Source: Leifsonia sp. EB41
GTDB lineage: Bacteria; Actinomycetota; Actinomycetes; Actinomycetales; Microbacteriaceae
Direction of reading: 5' to 3'
Assembly (NCBI RefSeq): GCF_041262565.1
Contig: NZ_JBGCCJ010000001.1
Coordinates: 3,472,001 to 3,536,000 of the forward strand
Length of the DNA: 64,000 nt
Shown here: positions 27,864 through 37,220 of the stretch, piece by piece
How positions within the stretch are numbered: position 1 is the stretch's first letter
How the letters are laid out: each line of letters begins with the position of its first letter
Notes under the pieces: generated by a model
What the model saw: the letters and a program-made list of their open reading frames with translations, nothing else
The model's database searches: none
What the model was told of the DNA's origin: nothing
Position numbers and translations under genes: made by a program

Positions 27864-29303
27864 ATGCAGTTCTATGCGACGACCCCGCGGCACGACCTCA
27901 CGTACTCGGACGTCTTCCTGGTCCCCTCCCGATCGAACGTGACGAGCCGTCTCGACGTGTCGCTCGCGCCGCAGGACGGCACGGGGGCGACCATCCCGAT
28001 CGTCTCGGCGAACATGAACTCGGTGACCGGCAAGCGCCTGGCCGCCACGCTCGCCCGCCGCGGCGGTCTCGGAGTGCTCCCGCAGGACATGCACCTGCAG
28101 GACCTGGACGAGGCGATCCGCTGGGTCAAGGCGCAGCCGGTCGGCTTCGACACCCCGTACGAGGCGCGCCCGGAGGAGACCGTGGCCGATGTGCTGCGGC
28201 GCGTGCCCGCCGTCGAGGGGCACGGCGTGGTCGTGAGCGACGACGCCGGGAAGTACCTCGGCTGCCTCGCGGCCGTCCAGCTCGGGTCGGCGCTGCCCGA
28301 CGCGCGGATCGGCGACCTCCTGCACGGCGCGCTCACGTCCCTGGACGCTGACGACCTGCCGGACGGCCGGGCCGCGTTCGAGGTCATGGACGCCGCCGGG
28401 CTCGCCTTCGCGCCTGTGCTCTCGCACGGCCGGGTGGTCGGCACGCTGAGCCGCACGAGCGCGCTGCGCTCCACGATCTACACGCCGGCGCTCGACGCCC
28501 ACGGCCGCCTGCGCGTGGCGGCGGCGGTCGGCATCAACGGCGACGTCGCGTCGAAGGCCAAGGCCCTCGCCGCGGCCGGCGTCGACGTGCTGGTGATCGA
28601 CGCCGCGCACGGCGACCAGGACGGCATGCGCCGCGCCATCCACACCGTCAGGAAGCTCGGGCTCGGCCTGCCGATCGTCGCGGGCAACGTCGTGACGGAG
28701 CAGGCCGTGCGCGATCTGGTCGCGGCGGGCGCCGACATCCTCAAGGTCGGGGTCGGGCCTGGCGCCATGTGCACCACGCGCATGATGACCGCCGTCGGCC
28801 GCCCGCAGTTCTCCGCCGTGCTGGAGACCAGCGCGACCGCGCGCGAGCTCGGAGCGCACGTCTGGGCGGACGGCGGCGTGCGGTACCCGCGCGACGTCGC
28901 GCTGGCGCTCGCCGCGGGCGGTGCGTCGGTGATGATCGGCTCGTGGTTCGCCGGCACGATCGAGGCGCCGGGTTCGATCGTGAGCGACGAGCGCGGCGCG
29001 CTGTACAAGGAGAGCTGGGGGATGGCCTCCACCAAGGCGGTCACCGGCCGGTTCGAGCGGCTCGACGCGTTCGACCGTGCCCGCAAGACACTGTTCGCCG
29101 AAGGCATCTCCAGCTCGCGCATCTACCTGGACCCGCTGCGCCCCTCGGTGGAGGACCTCCTCGACATGATCACGACCGGCCTGCGCAGCTCCTTCACGTA
29201 CGCGGGCGCCCGCACGCTGGCCGAGTTCCACGACCGCGCCCTCGTCGGCATCCAGTCCGCCGCCGGCTACGAGGAGGGCAAGGCCCTCCCCGTCAGCTGG
29301 TAG
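27864..29303 (+). CDS. guaB1: GuaB1-family GMP reductase (IMPDH-like)
   Basis: 479 residues. The IMPDH/GMPR barrel is interrupted by two CBS-like repeats (about residues 95-205). The catalytic loop is GPGAMCTTRMMT, and the phosphate-binding stretch is GASVMIGSWFAGT. In mycobacteria, GuaB1 proteins with this layout are GMP reductases, converting GMP to IMP with NADPH in purine salvage; the CBS module senses nucleotides. IMP dehydrogenase activity cannot be excluded from sequence alone. Confidence 0.93.
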   Translation: MQFYATTPRHDLTYSDVFLVPSRSNVTSRLDVSLAPQDGTGATIPIVSANMNSVTGKRLAATLARRGGLGVLPQDMHLQDLDEAIRWVKAQPVGFDTPYEARPEETVADVLRRVPAVEGHGVVVSDDAGKYLGCLAAVQLGSALPDARIGDLLHGALTSLDADDLPDGRAAFEVMDAAGLAFAPVLSHGRVVGTLSRTSALRSTIYTPALDAHGRLRVAAAVGINGDVASKAKALAAAGVDVLVIDAAHGDQDGMRRAIHTVRKLGLGLPIVAGNVVTEQAVRDLVAAGADILKVGVGPGAMCTTRMMTAVGRPQFSAVLETSATARELGAHVWADGGVRYPRDVALALAAGGASVMIGSWFAGTIEAPGSIVSDERGALYKESWGMASTKAVTGRFERLDAFDRARKTLFAEGISSSRIYLDPLRPSVEDLLDMITTGLRSSFTYAGARTLAEFHDRALVGIQSAAGYEEGKALPVSW

Positions 29304-29311
29304 CGCTCCCG

Positions 29312-29716
29312 CTAGGAGCCGTTGCCGGAACCGGTGCCCGAACCGGTTCCGGAACCCGATTGGCCGCCGAAGCCGTTGCCGGACTGGCCGCCGAAGCCGC
29401 CGTTTCCCCCGAACTGGCGCGGTGAGAAGTTCTGGTTCGTGCCGAACCCGGCGCGCGCTCCGCCGTCGACGGCGTGGGCGGTGAAGTAGCCGGCGAAGAA
29501 GACGATGACGAGCACGGCGACCGCGCCGACCGCCAGCGCGGTGTTCTGCGCCCAGGTGGGCCAGCGGTGGAGCACGCTGCCGTGCGACTCCTTGGCCGGG
29601 GGTACGGATCCTTGCGGCGCGTAGTGCGGCGCGGGCGGCGCGTACTGCGGCGCCGGCTGGCCGTACTGCGGGTCCGGTTGCCAGGGCTGGCCGGGGTTCG
29701 GGGCTGTGGTGCTCAT
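29312..29716 (-). CDS. Single-pass membrane protein with Pro/Gln and Gly/Ser repeats
   Basis: 134 residues. The cytoplasmic N-terminus (about 1-60) is rich in Pro, Gln and Tyr with PQYGQPAPQYAPPAP-type repeats. One helix follows (ALAVGAVAVLVIVFFAGYF, about 70-90), and the outer tail is Gly/Asn/Phe-rich, ending in a short (GTGS)n run. No enzymatic domain is seen. Similar proline-rich one-helix proteins are common in actinobacteria and have no assigned function. It converges on guaB1 with 8 bases between stops. The 211 bases between its start and the next gene hold no clear gene. Confidence 0.75.
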   Translation of the reverse strand: MSTTAPNPGQPWQPDPQYGQPAPQYAPPAPHYAPQGSVPPAKESHGSVLHRWPTWAQNTALAVGAVAVLVIVFFAGYFTAHAVDGGARAGFGTNQNFSPRQFGGNGGFGGQSGNGFGGQSGSGTGSGTGSGNGS

Positions 29717-29927
29717 GGAACGTTCCTCTCGGTGGACTTCTGCCGTGAGGATGCCGCCGCCCGCTCCGGAGGCGCTATGGCGATTCGATGCGTCCGCTGG
29801 GAATCGCGCGGGCGGTCCGATCCCCGGCATTTCCGCGGGACGCGCAGCTATACTTCTCGGGAAATGGACGACCCTCCTTCTGCCAGCCCATTCCAACCGT
29901 TGAGCCCGCCCGAGTGGGGTGGTCGCC

Positions 29928-31250
29928 ATGCTCTCTGAGTGGATCATGCTGGGGGTCGGCCTCCTCCTGATCGTCGGCACCGGCCTCTTCGTCGCCAGCG
30001 AGTTCGCCCTGGTGAACCTCGACCGCGGCGACCTCGAAGCGCGGCGCGAGCGGGGCGAGTCCCGGCTGACCATGACGATCGCCGCGCTCAAGATCACCTC
30101 GACGCACCTGTCGAGCGCCCAGCTCGGGATCACCCTGACGACGCTGCTGACCGGTTACACGATGGAGCCCGCGATCAGCTCGCTGCTGCGCGGCCCGCTC
30201 ACCGCCCTCGGCCTCCCGGACGGCGCGGTCGTGGTGATCGCGTCGGTAGTCGCGATCACCGTGGCGACGCTGCTGTCGATGATCCTCGGCGAGCTCGTGC
30301 CCAAGAACTTCGCGCTCGCGCTGCCGATCGCGACGGCCAAGCTGGTCATCCCCTTCCAGACGGCGTTCACGACGGTGTTCCGGCCGTTCGTGTTCATCCT
30401 CAACGGCACGGCCAACGGCTTCCTGCGGCTGTTTGGCATCGAGCCGAAGGAGGAGCTGTCGGCGGCCCGCACCGCCGACGAACTGTCCTCCCTCGTGCGG
30501 AGGTCGGCGAGCGCAGGCGTGCTGGAGGCCGACACGGCCACGCTGCTGAGCCGCACGCTCGCCTTCGCGTCCCGCACCGCCTCCGACGTGATGACGCCGC
30601 GGCCCCGGGTGGAGGCCGTCAAGCGCACCGACCCGGCGCAGACCGTGATCGGGCTCGCCCGCAGCACCGGCTACTCGCGCTTCCCCGTCATGGACGAGGA
30701 CGTCGACGACGTCGTCGGCTTCGTGCACGTCAAGCAGGCCGTCGCCGTCCCGCGCCAGCGCCGCGCACGGGTGCCCGTCTCCGCACTCCAGACCGAGGCG
30801 CTCCGCGTACCGGAGACGATGACGCTCGACACCCTGCTCGGCGAGCTCCGCGGCCGCGGCTACCAGATGGCGGTCGTCGTGGACGAGTACGGCGGCACCT
30901 CCGGCATCGCGACGCTGGAGGACCTGGTCGAGGAGATCGTCGGCGACGTCGCGGACGAGCACGACCGCACCCGGGCCGGCGTGGTCCGCGGCCGCGACTC
31001 CATCACGTTCCCCGGCATCCTGCGCCCGGACGAGCTGCGGGAACAGGCCGGCGTGACCGTTCCGGAGGAGGGTCCGTACGAGACGGTGGCCGGCTTCGTC
31101 ATGAACGAGCTCGGCCGCCTCCCGAAGGTGGGCGACGAGGTCCTGATCGACGGCGGCACGCTGCGCGTCGAGCGGCTGGACGGGCGGAGGGTCGACCGGA
31201 TCCGCTACACGCCCGATCCGGACGAGCCGCCGACGGGAGGTGCCGCATGA
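29928..31250 (+). CDS. CNNM/CorC-type membrane protein (hemolysin family), full length
   Basis: 440 residues. A DUF21 domain with four helices (about 1-195, ending [13 protein letters not shown]) is followed by a CBS pair (about 210-335, [19 protein letters not shown] and [24 protein letters not shown]), then a CorC_HlyC domain. Relatives export magnesium or other divalent ions; the specific ion is inferred. The ATG at 29928 was chosen; a GTG three codons earlier is possible. It overlaps its paralogue by four bases. Confidence 0.92.
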   Translation: MLSEWIMLGVGLLLIVGTGLFVASEFALVNLDRGDLEARRERGESRLTMTIAALKITSTHLSSAQLGITLTTLLTGYTMEPAISSLLRGPLTALGLPDGAVVVIASVVAITVATLLSMILGELVPKNFALALPIATAKLVIPFQTAFTTVFRPFVFILNGTANGFLRLFGIEPKEELSAARTADELSSLVRRSASAGVLEADTATLLSRTLAFASRTASDVMTPRPRVEAVKRTDPAQTVIGLARSTGYSRFPVMDEDVDDVVGFVHVKQAVAVPRQRRARVPVSALQTEALRVPETMTLDTLLGELRGRGYQMAVVVDEYGGTSGIATLEDLVEEIVGDVADEHDRTRAGVVRGRDSITFPGILRPDELREQAGVTVPEEGPYETVAGFVMNELGRLPKVGDEVLIDGGTLRVERLDGRRVDRIRYTPDPDEPPTGGAA

Positions 31251-32284
31251 GCGACTGGGCCGGCATCGCCTGGCTGGTGGTGCTCCTCCTCGTGAACGCG
31301 TTCTTCGTCGGTGCGGAGTTCGCGGTCATCTCCGCGCGCCGCTCGCAGATCGAGCCGCTCGCCGAGCGCGGCAAGCGCAGCGCGAAGACCGCGCTGTACG
31401 CGATGGAGCACGCGACCCTCATGCTCGCGACGACGCAGCTCGGCATCACCGTGTGCTCGCTGCTGATCCTGAACGTCTCCGAGCCCGCCATCCACCACCT
31501 GCTGGAGGCGCCGCTGGAGGCGACGGGCTGGTCGGAGGACGTGATCGGCACGGTGGCGTTCATCATCGCGCTCGTGCTGGTGTCGTTCCTGCACGTGGTC
31601 TTCGGCGAGATGGTGCCGAAGAACATCTCGTTCTCGATGCCGGACCGGGCGGCGCTGCTCCTCGCGCCTCCGCTGGTCGGGATCGGCCGGGCCGTCCGCC
31701 CGATCATCGTGGCGCTGAACGCGAGCGCGAATGCCGTGCTCCGCCTGTTCCGGGTGGAGCCGAAGGACGAGGCGGCCAGCACCTTCACGCTCGACGAGGT
31801 CGCCACGATCGTGAGCCAGTCGCAGCGGGAGGGTCTGCTGACCGACCGGATCGGCGCCCTGACCGCCGCGTTCGAGTTCACCGAGAAGAAGGTGCGCGAC
31901 GCCATGGTCAAGCCGGAGACGCTGGTCTCGCTGCCGCCCGCGCCGACGCCCGCGGACGTGGAGAAAGCTGTCGCCAAGTACGGCTTCTCGCGCTACGTCG
32001 TGCCCGACGCCGACGGTGAGCCGACCGGCTACCTGCACCTCAAGGACGTGCTCGACCTGGAGGAGACCGGCTTCGACCTCCCGGTGCCCGTCAAGCGGAT
32101 CCGCCGCCTGGTCACGGTGTTTATCGACTCCGACCTGGAGGACGCGCTGGAGAGCATGCGCCGCACCGGCAGCCACCTGGCGCGCGCGGTGGACGGCGAG
32201 GGCACGACCGCCGGCGTGGTGTTCCTGGAGGACATCATCGAGGAGCTCGTCGGCGAAGTGCAGGACGCGACGCGGCGCCTCTAG
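31247..32284 (+). CDS. CNNM-type membrane protein, paralogue lacking CorC_HlyC domain
   Basis: 345 residues. The DUF21 domain ([20 protein letters not shown] through VLRLFRVEPKDEA) and CBS pair (AMVKPETLVSLPPAPTPADV, then VVFLEDIIEELVGEVQD) are present. The protein ends right after the CBS pair, with no C-terminal CorC_HlyC domain, unlike the gene before it. ATGA overlap implies coupled [11 protein letters not shown]; the two may form a heterodimer. Such tandem long/short pairs are common in actinobacteria. Confidence 0.92.
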   Translation: MSDWAGIAWLVVLLLVNAFFVGAEFAVISARRSQIEPLAERGKRSAKTALYAMEHATLMLATTQLGITVCSLLILNVSEPAIHHLLEAPLEATGWSEDVIGTVAFIIALVLVSFLHVVFGEMVPKNISFSMPDRAALLLAPPLVGIGRAVRPIIVALNASANAVLRLFRVEPKDEAASTFTLDEVATIVSQSQREGLLTDRIGALTAAFEFTEKKVRDAMVKPETLVSLPPAPTPADVEKAVAKYGFSRYVVPDADGEPTGYLHLKDVLDLEETGFDLPVPVKRIRRLVTVFIDSDLEDALESMRRTGSHLARAVDGEGTTAGVVFLEDIIEELVGEVQDATRRL

Positions 32285-32357
32285 ACCGTTCTGTTCAGGG
32301 GGCCAAAGCAGCCACCGGCGAGTAGCATGCCGCGCGGAAAGAAGAGGAGGAATTCTC

Positions 32358-32744
32358 ATGTTGTCGTCGAGCAAGACGTACTCCGTCCTTCCTGCTTCGG
32401 ACCTGGCGCGCGCCACGGCGTGGTTCCGCGACAAGCTCGAACTCGAACCGGAGGACACCAGTGAGCAGGGGGTCCGCTACCGCACGGGCGGGGACTCCTG
32501 GATCTACATCTACGAGACATCCAACGCCGGCACTGCGCAGAACACCGCCATGTGCTGGCTGGTGGACGACATCGTCGCCGAGATGGACCACCTGCGCGGC
32601 AGGGGAGTGCAGTTCGCGGACTACGACTTCCCCGGCCTGAAGACCGAGAACGGGGTGGCGACGGACGACACCGGCAAGTCGGCCTGGTTCCAGGACAGCG
32701 AGGGCAACTACCTCTGCCTGACCCAGCCCATCACGCCTATGTGA
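32358..32744 (+). CDS. Single-domain VOC protein
   Basis: 128 residues forming one VOC domain: YSVLPASDLARATAWFRDKL at the start and WFQDSEGNYLCLTQP at the end. Dimers of this size bind metabolites or act in resistance or isomerisation; the ligand is unknown. A strong GAGGAGGAA ribosome-binding site precedes the ATG at 32358. It converges on the OYE gene; a small CGGGGC/GCCCCG hairpin overlaps the two ends. Confidence 0.85.
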   Translation: MLSSSKTYSVLPASDLARATAWFRDKLELEPEDTSEQGVRYRTGGDSWIYIYETSNAGTAQNTAMCWLVDDIVAEMDHLRGRGVQFADYDFPGLKTENGVATDDTGKSAWFQDSEGNYLCLTQPITPM

Positions 32745-32755
32745 CGCCCGGGGCC

Positions 32756-33841
32756 TCAGCCCCGCCAGACCGCGCGCAGGTACTGCGGCGGCCAGTAGTC
32801 GATCCTGACGCCGAGCTCGTGAGCGGCCCGCAGCGGGAAGTGCGGGTCGCGCAGGAGTTCGCGCGCCAGCATGACCGCGTCGGCGCTGCCGCCCTCCACG
32901 ATGTCGGCCGCCTGCTGCGGCGTCGTGATGAGGCCGACCGCGCTCACGTCCACCTCGGCCGAGCTGCGCACGTGCTCGGCGAACGGCACCTGGTAGCCGG
33001 GCTGCAGCGGGATGCGCACGCCGGTCTGGATGCCGCCGGAGGAGATGTCGAAGAAGTCGGCGCCGGCCTCCTGCGCCCAGCCGGCGACGGTCGCCGTCTG
33101 CTGCTCGTCCCAGCCGCCCGGCGTCCAGTCGCTGCCGGAGAACCGCACGAACAGCGGCAGGTCGTCGCCGATCTCCTCGCGCACCGCGGCGACGATGCGC
33201 AGCAGCAGCCGCGCGCGGTTCTCGAGCGAGCCGCCGTACTCGTCGGTGCGGTGGTTGGCGATGGGCGAGAGGAACTCGTGCAGCAGGTAGCCGTGCGCGG
33301 CGTGCAGCTCCAGGATGCGGAAGCCCACGTCGACCGCCCGTCGGGCCGCTGCGCGGAAGTCGCCGACGATCGTGTCGATTCCGGCCGAGTCCAATTCCTG
33401 CGGCACGGCAAGGTCGCCGAACGCGATCGGGGAGGGCGCGACGGCCGTCCAGCCGCCCTCCTCGGCCGGGACGGAGCCGTGCCGGTCCTCGAAGCCCCAG
33501 GCCGGCCAGCTCGACGCCTTGCGGCCGGCGTGCGCGAGCTGGATGGCGGGCACCGCGCCCTGCGACGCGACGAACTCCACGATCGGCCGCCAGGCCTCCG
33601 CCTGCTCGCCGGACCAGATGCCGGTGTCGCGCGGCGAGATGCGGCCCTCCGGGCTGACGGCGGTCGCCTCCGTGAAGACGATCCCGCTGCCTCCCGTCGC
33701 GAGCGAGCCCAGGTGGACGAGCTGCCAGGTCTGCGGCACCCCCGAGTGGTCGAGCACGGAGTACTGGCACATCGGGGAGGTCCAGATCCGGTTGCGGACC
33801 GTCACGCCGCGCAGGGTCAGCGGATCGAAGAGCGAAGTCAT
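32756..33841 (-). CDS. NADH:flavin oxidoreductase, old yellow enzyme family (YqjM-like)
   Basis: 361 residues in the FMN-binding TIM barrel of the OYE family. It shows MTSLFDPLTLRGVTVRNRIW, SPMCQYS (YqjM-class cysteine), IQLAHAGRKAS, ELHAAHGYLLHEFLSP and the C-terminal DAVMLARELLRDPHFP. It reduces activated alkenes with NADPH. The motif set fits the thermophilic-like YqjM subclass. It lies 8 bases downstream of the HAD gene and is probably co-transcribed. Confidence 0.94.
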   Translation of the reverse strand: MTSLFDPLTLRGVTVRNRIWTSPMCQYSVLDHSGVPQTWQLVHLGSLATGGSGIVFTEATAVSPEGRISPRDTGIWSGEQAEAWRPIVEFVASQGAVPAIQLAHAGRKASSWPAWGFEDRHGSVPAEEGGWTAVAPSPIAFGDLAVPQELDSAGIDTIVGDFRAAARRAVDVGFRILELHAAHGYLLHEFLSPIANHRTDEYGGSLENRARLLLRIVAAVREEIGDDLPLFVRFSGSDWTPGGWDEQQTATVAGWAQEAGADFFDISSGGIQTGVRIPLQPGYQVPFAEHVRSSAEVDVSAVGLITTPQQAADIVEGGSADAVMLARELLRDPHFPLRAAHELGVRIDYWPPQYLRAVWRG

Positions 33842-33849
33842 ACTCGTAA

Positions 33850-34467
33850 CTAAGCCGCCAGAGTCTGGAGATATGCCCGGAGGTCGTCGGCCGACGTGTA
33901 GACGTGCCCGGCGATCCCGAGCGCGCGGGCGCCCTCCACGTTCTCGGCCTTGTTGTCGATGAACACGGTCTGGGCGGGCGTCACGCCGAGCTCGGCCATG
34001 ACGTGCTCGAAGATCTCCGCGCTCGGCTTCACCGTTCCCAGCTCGCCGCTGACGAACACCTGCTCGAACAGGTCGCCGAGCGTGCCGTGCCGGAAGTAGG
34101 AGCCGAAGTCGCGGCCCGCGTTCGATAGCAGCGCCAGCCGGGTGCCGCCCTCCTTGAGGTCGAGCAGCACTTGGAGCGTGTCGTGGTCGATGCTCAGCCA
34201 GCTCCGGAAGTCCGCGAGCCACAGCCGGTGGATCGTCGCGTCCTCCCAGCTCTCGCCGAGCTCCCGCTCGATGCCGCGCCAGTACTGCTGGATCGACACC
34301 GTACCCTGGTCGAGCGCGTTGCGGTGCCGCCAGTACGCCGGCCAGAACTGCTCGGCGTCGCCACCGGCGATCCCGACGAGCGCGGTGCGGTCCGCGTCGC
34401 TCGGGGTGACCGAGATGACCTCGCCGTAGTCGAAGACGACCACCGTTCCGGGGATGGAGATGCTCAC
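33850..34467 (-). CDS. HAD-superfamily hydrolase (class IA)
   Basis: 205 residues. Motif I reads VVFDYGEVI (the first Asp of DxD is kept, but the second position is Gly). Motif II is LALLSNAG, and motif III/IV gives KPSAEIFEHV and VFIDNKAENV. The alpha-helical cap lies between residues 15 and 85. The DYGEV/DYGGV form is common in YihX-like sugar-phosphate phosphatases; the substrate is unknown. It is divergent from nnrD across about 55 bases. Confidence 0.88.
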   Translation of the reverse strand: MSISIPGTVVVFDYGEVISVTPSDADRTALVGIAGGDAEQFWPAYWRHRNALDQGTVSIQQYWRGIERELGESWEDATIHRLWLADFRSWLSIDHDTLQVLLDLKEGGTRLALLSNAGRDFGSYFRHGTLGDLFEQVFVSGELGTVKPSAEIFEHVMAELGVTPAQTVFIDNKAENVEGARALGIAGHVYTSADDLRAYLQTLAA

Positions 34468-34494
34468 TACTTCAACCTATCGTGGGCCAGGGAA

Positions 34495-34533
34495 GTTCGA
34501 TGGAGGAGATGGCGAGGTTCGATGGAGGAGATG
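34495..34533 (+). repeat. 22-bp-period tandem duplication at the nnrD start
   Basis: GTTCGATGGAGGAGATG occurs at 34495-34511 and again at 34517-34533. Each unit carries a GGAGGAG and two ATG codons. The period is not a multiple of three, so only the second unit is in frame with nnrD. Confidence 0.85.
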
Positions 34534-35403
34534 ACGGTCCCGTCCGACCTCGCGGTGGGGACGGCCTGGAGCGGTGAGCTCGCCCGCGGCTGGATCGCGG
34601 TGCCCACCGAGTCCGACGACAAGTACTCGCGCGGAGTGCTCGGGATGGTCACCGGCTCCGCGCGCTATCCCGGCGCCGCCGTGCTCGGGGCCGAGGCGGC
34701 CGCCCGCACCGGCGTGGGGATGATCCGGTACCTGGGCGCCGAGCACGCCGCGCACGAGGTGCTGCGCCGCAGGCCCGAGGTCGTCTCGGCGCCCGGACGC
34801 GTGCAGGCGTGGCTCCTCGGCTCCGGGATGGACGCCGACGACCGCGACGACGGCGACCTCCGCCGGCTCCGTGAGGCGCTCGACGACGGGACCCCGCTGG
34901 TGATCGACGCCGGCGCGCTCGACCTGGTGAGGCGGGCGCGCGGGCCGGTCGTGATCACCCCGCACTACCGCGAGCTGTCGAAGGCGCTCGCTGCGGCGGC
35001 CGACGACGGCGCTCCCACGCCGGAGCCCGACGAGATCCGCCAGGACCCGGGAGGCTGGGCCGAGCGCGCGGCCTCCGCCCTCGGCGCGACGGTGCTGCTG
35101 AAGGGCCACACCACCCATGTCGCCACCCCCGACGGCTCGCGCGTCGCCGTCACGGCCGGGCCGCCGTGGCTCGCGACGGCCGGCAGCGGCGACGTGCTCG
35201 GCGGCGTCCTCGGCGCGCTCGTCGCGACGCACGCCGACGCCGTCCGGGAGCGCGGGCACGAGGCGCTCGCGGCTCTCGCGGCGACCGCCGCCTGGGTGCA
35301 CGGCCGGGCCGGCGAGGCAGCCTCGCAGGGCGGCCCGGTAGCGGCTCTCGACGTGGCGGAGGCCGTCCCGGTGGTGCTGCGGAGGCTGCTCGCGGGAAGC
35401 TGA
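34522..35403 (+). CDS. nnrD: ADP/ATP-dependent NAD(P)H-hydrate dehydratase, stand-alone
   Basis: 293 residues from ATG 34522 (290 from the ATG at 34531). The YjeF C-terminal ribokinase-like domain shows SRGVLGMVTGSARYPGAAVL, VVITPHYRELSKAL, TVLLKGHTTHVATPDG and the catalytic TAGSGDVLGGVLGAL. It repairs hydrated NAD(P)H. The N-terminal NnrE epimerase domain often fused to it is absent. Start choice is complicated by a tandem duplication that places a strong Shine-Dalgarno in both copies. Confidence 0.9.
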   Translation: MEEMTVPSDLAVGTAWSGELARGWIAVPTESDDKYSRGVLGMVTGSARYPGAAVLGAEAAARTGVGMIRYLGAEHAAHEVLRRRPEVVSAPGRVQAWLLGSGMDADDRDDGDLRRLREALDDGTPLVIDAGALDLVRRARGPVVITPHYRELSKALAAAADDGAPTPEPDEIRQDPGGWAERAASALGATVLLKGHTTHVATPDGSRVAVTAGPPWLATAGSGDVLGGVLGALVATHADAVRERGHEALAALAATAAWVHGRAGEAASQGGPVAALDVAEAVPVVLRRLLAGS

Positions 35404-35457
35404 GCGACCTCGCACGCTGGCGGCCCTCCCGGGGCGGCACCATCGATACCCGTCCCA

Positions 35458-35463
35458 TAAGAT
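35458..35463 (+). promoter_or_regulatory. -10 box for leaderless GT87 gene
   Basis: TAAGAT, 8 bases before the ATG at 35472. Confidence 0.4.
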
Positions 35464-35471
35464 GAGGCGCT

Positions 35472-36818
35472 ATGGGGATAGACGCCGCGGGGATGGACGC
35501 CGCTCCGGTACCGGTTCCAGCGCCGCAGGACGCGTCGACTCTGCGCCGGGTCGCGGCCAGCCCGCTGAGCCTGTGGATCGGCTTCCTCGTCGTCCACCTC
35601 GTCATCGGCGGCCTCGGACTCCTGCAGCACACGGGCCTCGGCGACGTCTTCTGGGTCTACAAGCCGTGGGCGCAGCTCGCCGCGCAGGGCACTGAGATCG
35701 TCGGCCTCAACGCCGACTGGGTGTACCCGTTCGGCGCGATCGTGCCGATCATGCTGCCGCTGCTCTTCGGCGACGACAACTACCTCGGCGGCTGGCTGAC
35801 CATGGTCATGCTGCTGAACGCCGCCGCGTTCGCCGTCCTCATCGTCGGACGCGAGCCGCGCCGTCTCGTCGCCGCCTGGTGGTGGCTGGGCTTCCTGCTG
35901 CTCCTCGGTCCGATCGCGGTCGGCCGCCTCGACGCCGTGTCCGGCTCGCTCTCGATCATCGGGCTGCTCTGGCTGACCTTCCACGAGCGCGCCGCCGTCG
36001 TGGTGCTCACCATCGCCACCTGGATCAAGGTGTGGCCGGCCGCCATCATCGTCGCCGCCGTGGTCGCGATGAAGACGCGCTGGCGCATCGTGGTGACCGG
36101 AGCGGTGACCAGCCTCATCATCGTGGCCGTGCCGCTCATCTTCGGCGGCGGCATGCACGTCCTCAGCTTCATCACGGCGCAGACCGGACGCGGCATCCAG
36201 ATCGAGGCGCCCGTCGCGACCTTCTGGATGTGGCAGGCCGCGTTCCACGTCCCCGACGCCGTCGTCTACTACGACAGGGACCTGCTCACCTTCCAGGTGA
36301 CCGGCCAGGGGACGGTGGAGGCCGGCGCCCTGATGAACCCGCTGCTCGCGATCACCGTGCTCGTCGTCGCGCTCATCGGCATCCGCTCGCTCCGGCGCGG
36401 GACGCCGTACACACGCATCCTCCCCGAGCTGTCGCTGGCGCTGGTGACGGCCTTCATCGCGTTCAACAAGGTGGGCTCGCCGCAGTACATCGTCTGGCTC
36501 GCCGCCCCGGTCGTGATCGGGCTGGTGTACCAGGGCCGAGGGTTCAAGACGCCGGCGATCCTGGTGCTGACCACGGCGGCGCTCACCCAGCTCATCTATC
36601 CGTACCTGTACGACGGCCTCCTCGTCCCGCTGCCCGCGATGGTCGCGGTGCTCACGGCGCGCAACCTGATGTACTTCGTCATCCTCGGCTGGACCATCGG
36701 GGCGCTCTGGCGCAAGCGGCACCGGGACGAGGCGGCGGGCGACCTGCTGCCGGCGCACGCGTGGCCGTTCCGCTCGGCGCCGGATGCGCACCCGGTTCCC
36801 GTGAGCGAGGCGCCGTAG
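35472..36818 (+). CDS. Polytopic glycosyltransferase, GT87/DUF2029 type
   Basis: 448 residues with about ten membrane helices. The first extracytoplasmic loop has a DVFWVYKPWAQL segment of the sort that carries the catalytic acid in polyprenol-phosphate-mannose-dependent transferases. A later loop reads FNKVGSPQYIVWLAAP, characteristic of the GT87 class. Relatives add mannose or arabinose to lipoglycans from a polyprenyl-phosphate donor; the exact acceptor is unknown. The C-terminus is cytoplasmic and proline-rich. Confidence 0.82.
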   Translation: MGIDAAGMDAAPVPVPAPQDASTLRRVAASPLSLWIGFLVVHLVIGGLGLLQHTGLGDVFWVYKPWAQLAAQGTEIVGLNADWVYPFGAIVPIMLPLLFGDDNYLGGWLTMVMLLNAAAFAVLIVGREPRRLVAAWWWLGFLLLLGPIAVGRLDAVSGSLSIIGLLWLTFHERAAVVVLTIATWIKVWPAAIIVAAVVAMKTRWRIVVTGAVTSLIIVAVPLIFGGGMHVLSFITAQTGRGIQIEAPVATFWMWQAAFHVPDAVVYYDRDLLTFQVTGQGTVEAGALMNPLLAITVLVVALIGIRSLRRGTPYTRILPELSLALVTAFIAFNKVGSPQYIVWLAAPVVIGLVYQGRGFKTPAILVLTTAALTQLIYPYLYDGLLVPLPAMVAVLTARNLMYFVILGWTIGALWRKRHRDEAAGDLLPAHAWPFRSAPDAHPVPVSEAP

Positions 36819-36844
36819 CCCGGGCTCGCGTCTCCGCTCCCTCC

Positions 36845-36850
36845 TAGACT
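36845..36850 (+). promoter_or_regulatory. -10 box for the thiamine-binding protein gene
   Basis: TAGACT lies 49 bases before the ATG at 36900, which itself has AAGGAGGG; this gives a short leader of about 42 bases. Confidence 0.4.
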
Positions 36851-36899
36851 GGTTCGGGTGCCGGACGTACCATCCCGGTGCACGACACAAGGAGGGCTC

Positions 36900-37220
36900 A
36901 TGCTGGTCGCATTCTCGGTTGCTCCGAGCGGGGGAGAGGCGCCGGACGCCTCGGTGCACGACGCGGTCGCCGCCGCGGTCCGGATCGTCCGCGAGTCGGG
37001 CCTCCCGAACCGTACGAACTCGATGTTCACCGAGCTCGAGGGCGAGTGGGACGAGGTCTTCGACGTGATCCGCCGCGCCACGGAGGCCGTCGGCGCCTAC
37101 GGCACGCGCGTCTCGCTGGTGCTGAAGGCCGACATCCGCCCCGGCCACACGGGCGAGCTCGACGGCAAGGTCGAACGGCTGGAGGCCGCGCTGCGGCAGG
37201 GCGAGGCGGCGGGCGAGTAG
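36900..37220 (+). CDS. MTH1187-family thiamine-binding protein
   Basis: 106 residues with the MLVAFSVAPSG start and the GLPNRTNSMFTELEGEWDEV core typical of the family, which forms a ferredoxin-like fold and binds thiamine in structurally studied members. The ATG at 36900 is fixed by AAGGAGGG just upstream; an in-frame GTG at 36858 lies next to the -10 box and is rejected. A small membrane-protein gene starts at the next base after its stop. Confidence 0.88.
   Translation: MLVAFSVAPSGGEAPDASVHDAVAAAVRIVRESGLPNRTNSMFTELEGEWDEVFDVIRRATEAVGAYGTRVSLVLKADIRPGHTGELDGKVERLEAALRQGEAAGE

Noticed and set aside
36858-36899. In-frame GTG start 14 codons upstream of the thiamine-binding gene
   Set aside because: The ATG at 36900 has a strong AAGGAGGG and gives the normal family N-terminus; the GTG is next to the -10 box.
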